Assembly: GCA_001184205.1 (NCBI GenBank)
Contig: LBMP01000003.1
Span: 434,001-498,000 of the forward strand
Origin: Desulfocarbo indianensis
GTDB taxonomy: Bacteria > Desulfobacterota > Desulfarculia > Desulfarculales > Desulfarculaceae
Direction of reading: 5' to 3'
DNA length: 64,000 bases
The position numbers were made by a program, and so were the translations under genes. Below are positions 53,489-61,115 of the stretch, piece by piece. Within the stretch, counting starts at the first letter, position 1, and each line of letters starts with the position of its first letter. The notes below the pieces were generated by a model. That model was not told the DNA's origin. It made no database searches and saw only the letters and a program-made list of their open reading frames with translations.

Positions 53489-54190
53489 ATGGAAGTCCTG
53501 GTGGTGGTGCCCACTTACAATGAAGCGGAAAACCTGCCCCGCCTGGCCGAAACCCTGCTCAGCCTGGAACTCGACTTGGGAATCTTGGTGGTGGACGACG
53601 GCTCGCCCGACGGCACCGGCCGCCTGGCCGATGAAATGGCGGCCGCCGACCCCCGGGTGCTGACCTTGCACCGCGAGGGCAAGCAGGGCCTGGGCACGGC
53701 CTATGTGCAAGGCTTTCAATACGGCCTGAAAAACACCGACGCCAAGCTCTTCGTGCAGATGGACGCGGATTTCTCCCATAACCCCTGCAAGGTGCCCGAG
53801 CTGGCGGCGGTGGCCCGCCAGGGCCAGGTGGCCATCGGCTCCCGCTACGTGAAAGGCGGCGGCGTCAAGAACTGGGGCCTGGGCCGGCGCATCCTCAGCC
53901 GGGGCGGCAGCCTGTACGCGCGCCTGATCCTGGGGCTTCCCATCAGCGACGTCACCGGCGGCTTCAAATGCTGGCCCAGGGAGGTTCTGGAGGACCTGGA
54001 CCTTGACTCCATCCGCAGCAACGGCTACGCCTTCCAGGCCGAGATGAGCTACCGCGCCAAGCGGAAAGGCCACTCTTTAAGCGAGGTGCCCATCATCTTC
54101 GTGGACCGCCGGGTGGGCCAATCCAAGATGTCGCCCGGCATAGCCCTGGAAGCGGTGTGGCTGGTGTGGCGCTTGCGGTTCGGCAAATGA
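53489..54190 (+). CDS. Polyprenol-phosphate mannosyltransferase-like glycosyltransferase (GT2)
   Basis: A 233-aa cytosolic GT-A enzyme like dolichol-phosphate mannose synthase. Signatures are VVVPTYNEAENLPRL, ILVVDDGSPDGTG (nucleotide-sugar DDG), FVQMDADFSHNP (DAD metal site) and DVTGGFKCWPREVL. It would transfer a sugar from an NDP-sugar to a lipid phosphate. The following GtrA-like gene overlaps its stop (ATGA). The lipid-linked sugar could feed the GT-C-type membrane enzymes downstream. Confidence 0.92.
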   Translation: MEVLVVVPTYNEAENLPRLAETLLSLELDLGILVVDDGSPDGTGRLADEMAAADPRVLTLHREGKQGLGTAYVQGFQYGLKNTDAKLFVQMDADFSHNPCKVPELAAVARQGQVAIGSRYVKGGGVKNWGLGRRILSRGGSLYARLILGLPISDVTGGFKCWPREVLEDLDLDSIRSNGYAFQAEMSYRAKRKGHSLSEVPIIFVDRRVGQSKMSPGIALEAVWLVWRLRFGK

Positions 54191-54672
54191 CTTCCGCCCG
54201 CCGCCAGTGCGGGCCGCGGCCCTCCACCCTGCTGCCTTTGAGGCCCTGGCTGCGCTGGGGCTGGCGAGGCCTGTTCATCTCGGGCCATGCGGCCAATCAA
54301 TTCATCCGCTTCTGTCTGGTGGGCGCCAGCGGGGTGGGCGTCAACGCCCTCGTCATGTGGTCCACCTTCCAGGTGCTGGATCAGCACTACGTGATCTCCT
54401 CGGTTTGCGCCTTTCTGGTGGCCAATTTCAGCAATTTCGTCCTGAACAAAATTTTCACCTTCGCCAGCCAGGGCTGGTCCTGGGCAAGGCTCGCCGGCCA
54501 ATACGCCCGCTTCCTGGGGGTGAGCCTGGTGGGCCTTTTGATCAATCTGGCGGTGCTGGTGGCCCTGGTGGAGTTGTTACAGATGAATCCGGTGTGGGCC
54601 AACCTGGCCGGAGTGCTGGTGGCCACGATAAGCAACTTCCTGGGCAGCAAATTCCTGGCCTTCCGCCCCTAA
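54187..54672 (+). CDS. GtrA-family membrane protein
   Basis: A 161-aa protein with four transmembrane segments. The core block FIRFCLVGASGVGVNALVMW, VANFSNFVLNKIFTF and ARFLGVSLVGLLINLAVL is the GtrA fold, thought to help move or hold polyprenyl-phosphate-linked sugars across the membrane. The start at 54187 is chosen from the ATGA overlap with the glycosyltransferase gene. Functional coupling with that enzyme is well supported by gene pairing elsewhere. Confidence 0.9.
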   Translation: MTSARRQCGPRPSTLLPLRPWLRWGWRGLFISGHAANQFIRFCLVGASGVGVNALVMWSTFQVLDQHYVISSVCAFLVANFSNFVLNKIFTFASQGWSWARLAGQYARFLGVSLVGLLINLAVLVALVELLQMNPVWANLAGVLVATISNFLGSKFLAFRP

Positions 54673-54685
54673 AGCCACGCCGGGC

Positions 54686-54715
54686 TTGACCCCCTGCCCA
54701 AGCCTCCGGTACACT
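54686..54715 (+). promoter_or_regulatory. Sigma70-type promoter for the PA14/glycosyltransferase operon
   Basis: -35 TTGACC (54686-54691), 18-base spacer and -10 TACACT (54710-54715), about 60 bases before the ATG at 54777. Confidence 0.4.
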
Positions 54716-54776
54716 TGGCGAGCTTCTATTTAACCATTCACTTTCACTGGCTATCTCTGGAACACAGGCTCAATGC

Positions 54777-57023
54777 ATGGCCATAATTAGGGCTTCTCTC
54801 CGCTCCTGGCTTTTGCTGCTCACGGGCCTCGTTATATTGACCGGCCTGGCCTGGTGGCAAGCCTGGGACGCCCGCCGGGCCGTGCTGGAATACGCTTCTG
54901 CCCATGTTCAAACCGGCAAGCGGGGCATGGGCGTCTGGCTTTACGACAACCCCTTCCAAACCGGCGAGGCCCGGTTTTTCACCAAGCCGCCGCCCAATCT
55001 GCACAAGGACCGCCTGCCCCCGCCGGAGCCCGGCCATTTGCCGGCCAAGCAACGGCCCTATCCCTTTGCCTGGCGTTGGATCGGCTTCATCAACGCGCCC
55101 GCCCAGGGCCAGTACCTCCTCGGCGTGTTCGCGCCGGAGGGCATCAGGCTTTATGTGGACGGCCGCGAGGCCATCGAGCGCTGGGAGGCCAAATCGCCCC
55201 GCGATGAAATGGCCTTGCTCAAGCTGGAGCCCGGACCCCATTTGATCGACCTGGCCAATGTGCAGCGCGAGCACCGCCTGGAGCTTACTCTTTTCTGGGC
55301 CCCGCCCGGCGCGCGGGACCGGGAGCTGATCCCAATTGATCTGGCCACGCCTCTGGCCGCCACGGCTTCTCCCCCGCGATTGGATGTGATGTATCAGGCC
55401 CTCCTGCGCTGGCGGGCCTTGCTTTGGCTCTTGCCCCTGGCCTGGCTGGGGCTGTGGCTCCTGGCCCTGAGAAACCCGCAGCGCACCCGGCGGCTCCTGA
55501 AAGAGCACCGCTGGTTCCTGGCCATCCTGGGCCTGGCCGCCCTGCTGCGCCTGGCCTGGGGCGCCACGGTGCACGGCATCAGCGGCGAGAGCGCCTTTTT
55601 CGCCTGGCGGGCCGAACTTGTCCTGCAGGGCGCCTGGCCCTTCCAGGGCATGAACACCAGGGTGGGACCTTTTTGGGATTACGTCCTCACCCTGCCCACC
55701 GTGCTTTTCGGGCCCACCGCCTGGGGCCTGCGCGCCATGGCCGCCGCCATGAATCTCCTGGCCATGGTTTTCGCCTACCGGGTGCTCTTGCGCGAGGCGG
55801 GCAAGCCCACGGCCCTGGCCGCCGCGCTCATGCTGGCGGCCTTGCCGGCCCTGGTCATGTTTTCCCGCATGCCGGTGGAGTTCATGGCCCTGGGTCCCTT
55901 GCTCTTTTTCGCGGGCCTGGACCTGTTCTCCCTGGCCCGCCGCAAGCCGCCTTTAGCGGTGCTGGGCGGCGTCCTGTGGGGCCTGGGCATGTTCAATCAC
56001 TCGGTGTTCGTCGTGTTTCCCGCCACCTTGGGCCTGGCGGCCCTGGCGGTTTCGCGGCTTAAAGTCCTGAAAAGCCCCATCCCCTGGGGCGCGGCCCTGG
56101 GCTTCGGCCTGGCCATGCTGCCGCGCCTGTGGGACCGCCTGAGCCATCCCGAGGTGCAGGACGACCTGAGCTTCCTGGACCCGGCCCGCCTGCGGGAGCT
56201 GGGCGGCTTCGTGATGAGCTACCTGAAGGCCCTGGACGGGGAACTGGTCTACCAGCTTTTCACCGGCCAGCTCCTGATCTTCACCTGGTGGGTCATACCC
56301 GCGGTTCTGGCGGCGGCGGCGCTGTTGCTTGTCTGGGGGCTGATTTTCCGGCGCGATGACGGCTCCTGGCTGGAGGCGGCGCTCATCATCGCCCTCGTGG
56401 CGTATTTGCTCATGGCGCCCCTGGGCGCGCCCACGGCCAATCCCCGCTATTTCGCCTACGCCCTCATTCTCACTGCGCTGATCCTGGGCCGGGCCTGGGC
56501 CAGGTCCTGGCAATGGAGCCCGCCCGCCATACGCAAGGGCGTCTTGGCCGGGCTCCTGGCCTTCTCCTGCTTCTGCCTGGCCAGCCTGGGGGTCAATTAT
56601 TTCTATGCCCATCTTGCCACCGGCGGCCTGCCCCTGGCATGGAATGACCCGCTGCTGGACCACACCTCCGACGCCTGGATGAATCACGATCTCCTGGCCC
56701 GTGAGCTGGCAAAGCGCGGCTATCCGGTGGTGGCCACGGCGGACTACTGGCACCACACCCTGCATCTGGCCCTGAACCTCTATCAGGGCCGCCCGTTGAA
56801 GTTCCAGGCGGTATCCTGGGCCTCGCGCTCCCACACCGAACGCGCGGCGGTTTTCTACAACAGCCCGGAGGGCCGCCGGATCATGCGGGAATTCATCGAC
56901 GGCCACAAGCCCAAGGAGTTCCGGCAATCCCCCCTTCCCCCCTCCCTGGCGAATAAGTATATTCTTTTGGAGAGGGTGGGCCCGGAGGTGGAGCACCCCA
57001 GCGACCTGGATGGTGTGTGGTGA
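54777..57023 (+). CDS. GT39-type membrane glycosyltransferase with an N-terminal PA14-like domain
   Basis: A 748-aa membrane protein. One helix (about 10-28) is followed by a periplasmic PA14-like sugar-binding domain (about 95-185: WRWIGFINAPAQGQYLLGVFAPEGIRLYVDG, LLKLEPGPHLIDLANV, LELTLFWAPPG). The rest is a GT-C fold with about ten helices. The first periplasmic loop (GISGESAFFAWRAELVLQGAWPFQGM) has the acidic residue at the position used by GT39 mannosyltransferases. The C-terminal periplasmic part begins near residue 620. It probably transfers a sugar from a polyprenyl phosphate to a glycan or protein. The next gene overlaps its end. Confidence 0.75.
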   Translation: MAIIRASLRSWLLLLTGLVILTGLAWWQAWDARRAVLEYASAHVQTGKRGMGVWLYDNPFQTGEARFFTKPPPNLHKDRLPPPEPGHLPAKQRPYPFAWRWIGFINAPAQGQYLLGVFAPEGIRLYVDGREAIERWEAKSPRDEMALLKLEPGPHLIDLANVQREHRLELTLFWAPPGARDRELIPIDLATPLAATASPPRLDVMYQALLRWRALLWLLPLAWLGLWLLALRNPQRTRRLLKEHRWFLAILGLAALLRLAWGATVHGISGESAFFAWRAELVLQGAWPFQGMNTRVGPFWDYVLTLPTVLFGPTAWGLRAMAAAMNLLAMVFAYRVLLREAGKPTALAAALMLAALPALVMFSRMPVEFMALGPLLFFAGLDLFSLARRKPPLAVLGGVLWGLGMFNHSVFVVFPATLGLAALAVSRLKVLKSPIPWGAALGFGLAMLPRLWDRLSHPEVQDDLSFLDPARLRELGGFVMSYLKALDGELVYQLFTGQLLIFTWWVIPAVLAAAALLLVWGLIFRRDDGSWLEAALIIALVAYLLMAPLGAPTANPRYFAYALILTALILGRAWARSWQWSPPAIRKGVLAGLLAFSCFCLASLGVNYFYAHLATGGLPLAWNDPLLDHTSDAWMNHDLLARELAKRGYPVVATADYWHHTLHLALNLYQGRPLKFQAVSWASRSHTERAAVFYNSPEGRRIMREFIDGHKPKEFRQSPLPPSLANKYILLERVGPEVEHPSDLDGVW

Positions 57024-57949
57024 GGGCGCGGCTGCCGGTGAAATGGCCCTGGCTGGTCCTGGGCGCGCTCCTGGCCGTGGCCAGCCAGATCGCTTGGCTC
57101 ATGGAGCACGGCTGGGCCGAGGCCCTGCCCCGCCTTATCGCCGGCCTGGCCGCGGGCGCGCTGCTCCTGGGCCCCTTTCTGGCCTGGGTCCTGCCCCGCC
57201 TGCGCCGCCGCCTGGGGCCTCCGGCGGCGCGCCTGGCCTGGCAACTGAGCGGCCTGGAGACCAGGGGCGGCCGCAAGGCCTGGCTGATATCGCTTTTGGC
57301 GCTTTGCCTGGCCAGCGGCGGCGGCATGTATTGGTGGTGGTACCGCCCCAACCAGGGCGCGGAAAAAATCCGGCAACTGTTCCTGGCCCACGCCGAGCAG
57401 ACCTCCAGCGGCCTGAGCACCCTGCTCTACCAGGGCCTGGAGATGACCGGGCCGGCCCTTGATCTGGGCGTCCAACGAGATTGGCGCATGCCGGCGCTGG
57501 AAGACCTGCCCGGCGAGGAACGGCGCAATTTCGTGGTGCGCTGGCTGGGGGTGCTCACGGTTCCGGCGGACGGCCGCTACGGTTTCGGCGGCGCGGTGGA
57601 CGACGGCTTGATCATCCTGGTGGACGGCAGGCAGGCGGCGGCGGATTGGCATGAGGGCCCGCCCCGCCAGGTGTGGGGCGCCCTGGCGCTGGAGGCCGGA
57701 GCCCACGCCCTGGAGATTCGCTACCGCCAGTTTCACGGCGGCGCCAGCCTGCATCTGTCCTGGCAGCCGCCGGGGCTGGAGCGGGGCCCCTTGCCCTTGG
57801 AGCGCTTGAAGCCCCTGAAGCCGGACCCGCCCTTGGCCGAGATGACCGGACTGCGCCTGAGATACGGCCTCATGCCCGAGCCGGTCCCCATCTACCCGCC
57901 GTATTTGGGCGGACGCTTTTGGAGGCTGCCTTGGTACGCGCTCCAGTAG
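57017..57949 (+). CDS. Membrane-anchored PA14-domain protein
   Basis: A 310-aa protein with three N-terminal transmembrane helices (about 10-30, 36-60, 88-108) and a periplasmic PA14-like domain at about 165-265 (VRWLGVLTVPADGRYGFGGAVDDGLIILVDGR, LEAGAHALEIRYRQFHGGASLHLSWQPPG). The domain resembles that of the upstream glycosyltransferase, so it is a related module without the catalytic part. The start is GTG at 57017 or 57020, overlapping the preceding stop. Probably a sugar- or glycan-binding partner of the flanking enzymes. Confidence 0.75.
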   Translation: MVRARLPVKWPWLVLGALLAVASQIAWLMEHGWAEALPRLIAGLAAGALLLGPFLAWVLPRLRRRLGPPAARLAWQLSGLETRGGRKAWLISLLALCLASGGGMYWWWYRPNQGAEKIRQLFLAHAEQTSSGLSTLLYQGLEMTGPALDLGVQRDWRMPALEDLPGEERRNFVVRWLGVLTVPADGRYGFGGAVDDGLIILVDGRQAAADWHEGPPRQVWGALALEAGAHALEIRYRQFHGGASLHLSWQPPGLERGPLPLERLKPLKPDPPLAEMTGLRLRYGLMPEPVPIYPPYLGGRFWRLPWYALQ

Positions 57950-60900
57950 ACCTGGAAGGCCGGCCCGCCGGCAGCGGCTTGCGGGCGGCGCTCCTGATGG
58001 CCCTGGCCCTGCTGGGCCTGGCCCTGGTGCAGACCCATCCCTTGTGGCTATTTCTCGGCGAGGGCATTCCCTACGGCTACCGGGTGGTGCCGGGCTACGA
58101 GGTGGTGCCGGCCATGCCCGGCGATCACCTCCAGTTTCTCTATTGGTGCTGGCTTCTGGGCGACAACCTTTTCGGGCCGTCGGCCTTTTTGAGCAACCCC
58201 TATGAGTTCAACACCTTTCTGACCCCCAACGGCCTGCCGGGCTTCGCCAATTTCCCCTTCTCGCTTTTGTACGTGCTGTTTTCGCCCCTGGGCCAGGCCC
58301 CGGCCTACAACGCCCTGGTGCTGGTCTCCTATCTGCTGGCCGGGCTCTGCGCCTATGGCCTGGCCGCCGAGGTGCTCAAGGACCGGGTGGCCGCCCTGCC
58401 CGCCGGCCTGATCTTCGCGCTCCTGCCCTTCCGGGCGGCCCAGGTGCTCTCGGGCCATCTTTACGGCTTCGTGGCTTTTCTTCTGCCCCTCATGCTCTAT
58501 TGCCTGGAACGGGGCTGGCGGCGGGCATCCTGGCTTTGGGGCGCGGGCGCGGGAGCCTGCCTGGTGGCCATGGGCCTCATGGAGCCCCACCTGGTCTATT
58601 ACAGCGCGCTGTTCCTGGGCCTCTACGTGTTGCTAAGGCTCTTGCTCATGCATCTGGAGGATTATCTCCAGGCCGGAGGCATTGGCGAGGCCTTGCCCGC
58701 CCTGGCCGGCGGCCTGGGCGCGGGCGTCATGGCCCATGTCCACCTTATCCGCGAGGGCGGCGAGTTTTTTTCCAGCGGCCTGGGGGAAGCCTTGGGGCTT
58801 TACGCGGCGCTGGCCCTGTGCCTTTGGCTGCTGGCCTCCTGGCTGATCACCGCCCTGACCACCCTGACCCTGGCCCGGGCCCGCGCGCTGGCCGCCAGGG
58901 GATTGCTGCCCTGGGCCGGCCTGGCGCTTTACGCGGCGCAGCTGAAGCTGGATGTTCCCTATTTGGGCAGCGTCCTCCTGGTGCTGGCGCCCATGGCTTC
59001 CCTTTACCTGACCCTGCCCCAAATTTGGCCCCACCGCAAATTGGCCCTGGGCATCGGCCGCCGCTGGCTGCCGGTGTGGCCCCTGGCCGTGGGACTGTGC
59101 CTCACCGTGGCCCGCATGCTCCTGGTCAAGGCCTCCAATTTCGATCAAAGCATCGCCGGCCAGGGCCGGGACCTGCACGAGGTGCTCCTGTTCGCGCCCC
59201 GGCTGCACGACCTCCTGGACATAAACAACCCGCACATGGAAAAGCTGGTGCATCTGGGCTGGGTTCTGGCGGGCCTAAGCCTCCTGGCCCTGGCGCTTTT
59301 GGCCCTGGCCAGGCCCGCCAAGGCGCGGCAGGCCTCCCTGGCCGCCATCTGGGCCTTTCTGGCGGCCCTCAGCGGCCTCTTGGCCCTGGGCCCCACGGTG
59401 AAGGCCGCGCCGCTCTATGAGCTGTTTTACGCCATAGTGCCCTTTTTCAATTTCCCCAGGGTCCCCGGCCGGCTCATCATCTTCGCGGTGCTCATGCTCT
59501 CGCTCCTGGCGGGCTGGGCCGTCCGGGAGCTGAGCGGCGGGCCGCGCCGCAAGGCCTGGCTGAGCGCCGCGCTGAGCCTGGCCCTGACCGCGGGCCTGGC
59601 CTGGGACCTGGGCCTGCCCGCGCGCACCGGCGTCAGCCTGCTCACCTCGCCGGGGCAGGTGGCCGCCGGCGTCACTAGCCAGATGATAACCGGCCCCGGC
59701 TCGCCGGAGAGGCTCCTGGGGCTGCCCATCTGGCCCGGCGATTCGCATCAGTCCTCGGTATACGAGCTTTTGATCACCCAGACCCGCGCCCAGATGGTCA
59801 ACGGCTATTCGCCGGTGGTGCCCCGCTCCTATGTAAAGCAGGTGTTCCAGCCCCTTTACGCCCTGGATTTGGGGCTGGTGGATAAAACCGCCCTGGAAAA
59901 CCTGGACAAGCTGGCGGTGAAGCTGGTCAGCTTTCACGACGATTCCCTGGTCTACTCGCCCAAGGTGTGCCCCTATCCGCCGGCTTTAGCCCGCCAGCGC
60001 CTCATGGCCTCGGGCGCTTTCTTCTACGTGGCCCGCCACGGCAATATTTTTCTGCTGAGCCTTAAATCCGGGGCCAGGCCCGACCCCGCGCCGGGCAAGA
60101 TAATCTCGCCGGTGACCAGCCTTTGGGAGGCCGAGAATCTGCCCCGCGAAACCGGTGAGCTGCGGGAAGAAAAAGAGGCGTCCGGCTGGGGGCTCTTGTT
60201 CCTGGACGCGGTGCGGGAGGGCCAGCCCCTGCCGCCCCGCCGGCCAGGGGCCGCCGGCAATGTGGTGCGGGCCCGGGCCGGCCGGCACCAAGCGGGCTTT
60301 CTCTGCTTCGGGCCCTACAAGGCCTTTCCGCCGGGCAGCTACGTGGCCAGCTTCCGGGTGCGCAGGCCCCCGGACAAGCCCGCCGCCAGCCCCGGCTGGG
60401 TGGAGGTCAGCGCCGACAAGGGCCAGCGCGCCCTGGGCAAGCTGACCTTGAGCCGGGAAATCCTGCCGGCGGACGGGGCCTGGCACGACGTGAAAATCCC
60501 CTTCAATCTGCCCGTCATCACCGAGCTGGAGCTGCGCTCCTTTTTCACCGGCCAGGAAGACCTGGACCTGGACGTGATCACCGTGGAATTCGCCGACAGC
60601 CTGCCCGCGGACGGCTTTTACCGGGCCCAGGATATGTGGCGGGAAACCGGCGAATTGATCGGCGACCGCTGGGTGGAGGGCGGCATGGCGGTGGAGGGCC
60701 GCGCCGGGCGCAACCCGCCGCTCAACCTGATGCAGGGCCCCCAGAAAACCTATGAGCCCGGCCGCTATCTGGTGAGCTTCCGCCTGGCCGCTAGCGGCCC
60801 GTCCTCCGGCAAGGAGGCGGCCGCCCATCTGGTGGTGGCCACCGATCTGGGCCTGCGCCCCCTGGCCGATAAATACGTCACGGCCGAGGATCTGACCGAG

Positions 60901-61071
60901 GTGTATCAGGATTTCAACCTGGAGCTTGATCTGAAAAGAAGATGCGAGCTGGGCTTAAGGGTGAAGTTCCTGGGCGCCGTCTCCCTGCGCCTGGCCGGAG
61001 CCTCGGTGATTCCCCTGGACAAGGGCGAAAAAAAGCCCGAGGACCCGTCGCTCTCGAACGGCGGAAGCTGA
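57931..61071 (+). CDS. Large GT-C/YfhO-like membrane protein with C-terminal carbohydrate-binding-like repeats
   Basis: A 1046-aa membrane protein. The first helix is followed by a periplasmic loop HPLWLFLGEGIPYGYRVVPGYE and then DHLQFLYWCWLLGDNLFGPS, the pattern of GT-C and YfhO-like proteins. About 13 helices end near residue 560. The periplasmic C-terminus contains two similar modules, each starting with an ETGEL box, with PPGSYVASFRVR / EPGRYLVSFRLA strands. These look like beta-sandwich carbohydrate-binding domains. The start TTG at 57931 is chosen because GGAGG precedes it; the frame is open further upstream but overlaps the PA14 gene. Overlaps that gene by 19 bases. Confidence 0.75.
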   Translation: MVRAPVDLEGRPAGSGLRAALLMALALLGLALVQTHPLWLFLGEGIPYGYRVVPGYEVVPAMPGDHLQFLYWCWLLGDNLFGPSAFLSNPYEFNTFLTPNGLPGFANFPFSLLYVLFSPLGQAPAYNALVLVSYLLAGLCAYGLAAEVLKDRVAALPAGLIFALLPFRAAQVLSGHLYGFVAFLLPLMLYCLERGWRRASWLWGAGAGACLVAMGLMEPHLVYYSALFLGLYVLLRLLLMHLEDYLQAGGIGEALPALAGGLGAGVMAHVHLIREGGEFFSSGLGEALGLYAALALCLWLLASWLITALTTLTLARARALAARGLLPWAGLALYAAQLKLDVPYLGSVLLVLAPMASLYLTLPQIWPHRKLALGIGRRWLPVWPLAVGLCLTVARMLLVKASNFDQSIAGQGRDLHEVLLFAPRLHDLLDINNPHMEKLVHLGWVLAGLSLLALALLALARPAKARQASLAAIWAFLAALSGLLALGPTVKAAPLYELFYAIVPFFNFPRVPGRLIIFAVLMLSLLAGWAVRELSGGPRRKAWLSAALSLALTAGLAWDLGLPARTGVSLLTSPGQVAAGVTSQMITGPGSPERLLGLPIWPGDSHQSSVYELLITQTRAQMVNGYSPVVPRSYVKQVFQPLYALDLGLVDKTALENLDKLAVKLVSFHDDSLVYSPKVCPYPPALARQRLMASGAFFYVARHGNIFLLSLKSGARPDPAPGKIISPVTSLWEAENLPRETGELREEKEASGWGLLFLDAVREGQPLPPRRPGAAGNVVRARAGRHQAGFLCFGPYKAFPPGSYVASFRVRRPPDKPAASPGWVEVSADKGQRALGKLTLSREILPADGAWHDVKIPFNLPVITELELRSFFTGQEDLDLDVITVEFADSLPADGFYRAQDMWRETGELIGDRWVEGGMAVEGRAGRNPPLNLMQGPQKTYEPGRYLVSFRLAASGPSSGKEAAAHLVVATDLGLRPLADKYVTAEDLTEVYQDFNLELDLKRRCELGLRVKFLGAVSLRLAGASVIPLDKGEKKPEDPSLSNGGS

Positions 61072-61115
61072 GGCGGCCCCTCGCCGGCGGCCCTGGGACT
61101 GCCTGCGCCGCGGGC

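Noticed and set aside
57673-57930. Upstream extension of the large GT-C-like protein
   Set aside because: The extension is Pro/Arg/Gly-rich, out of frame with the PA14 gene and lacks a start signal. A GGAGG-TTG start at 57931 is better.
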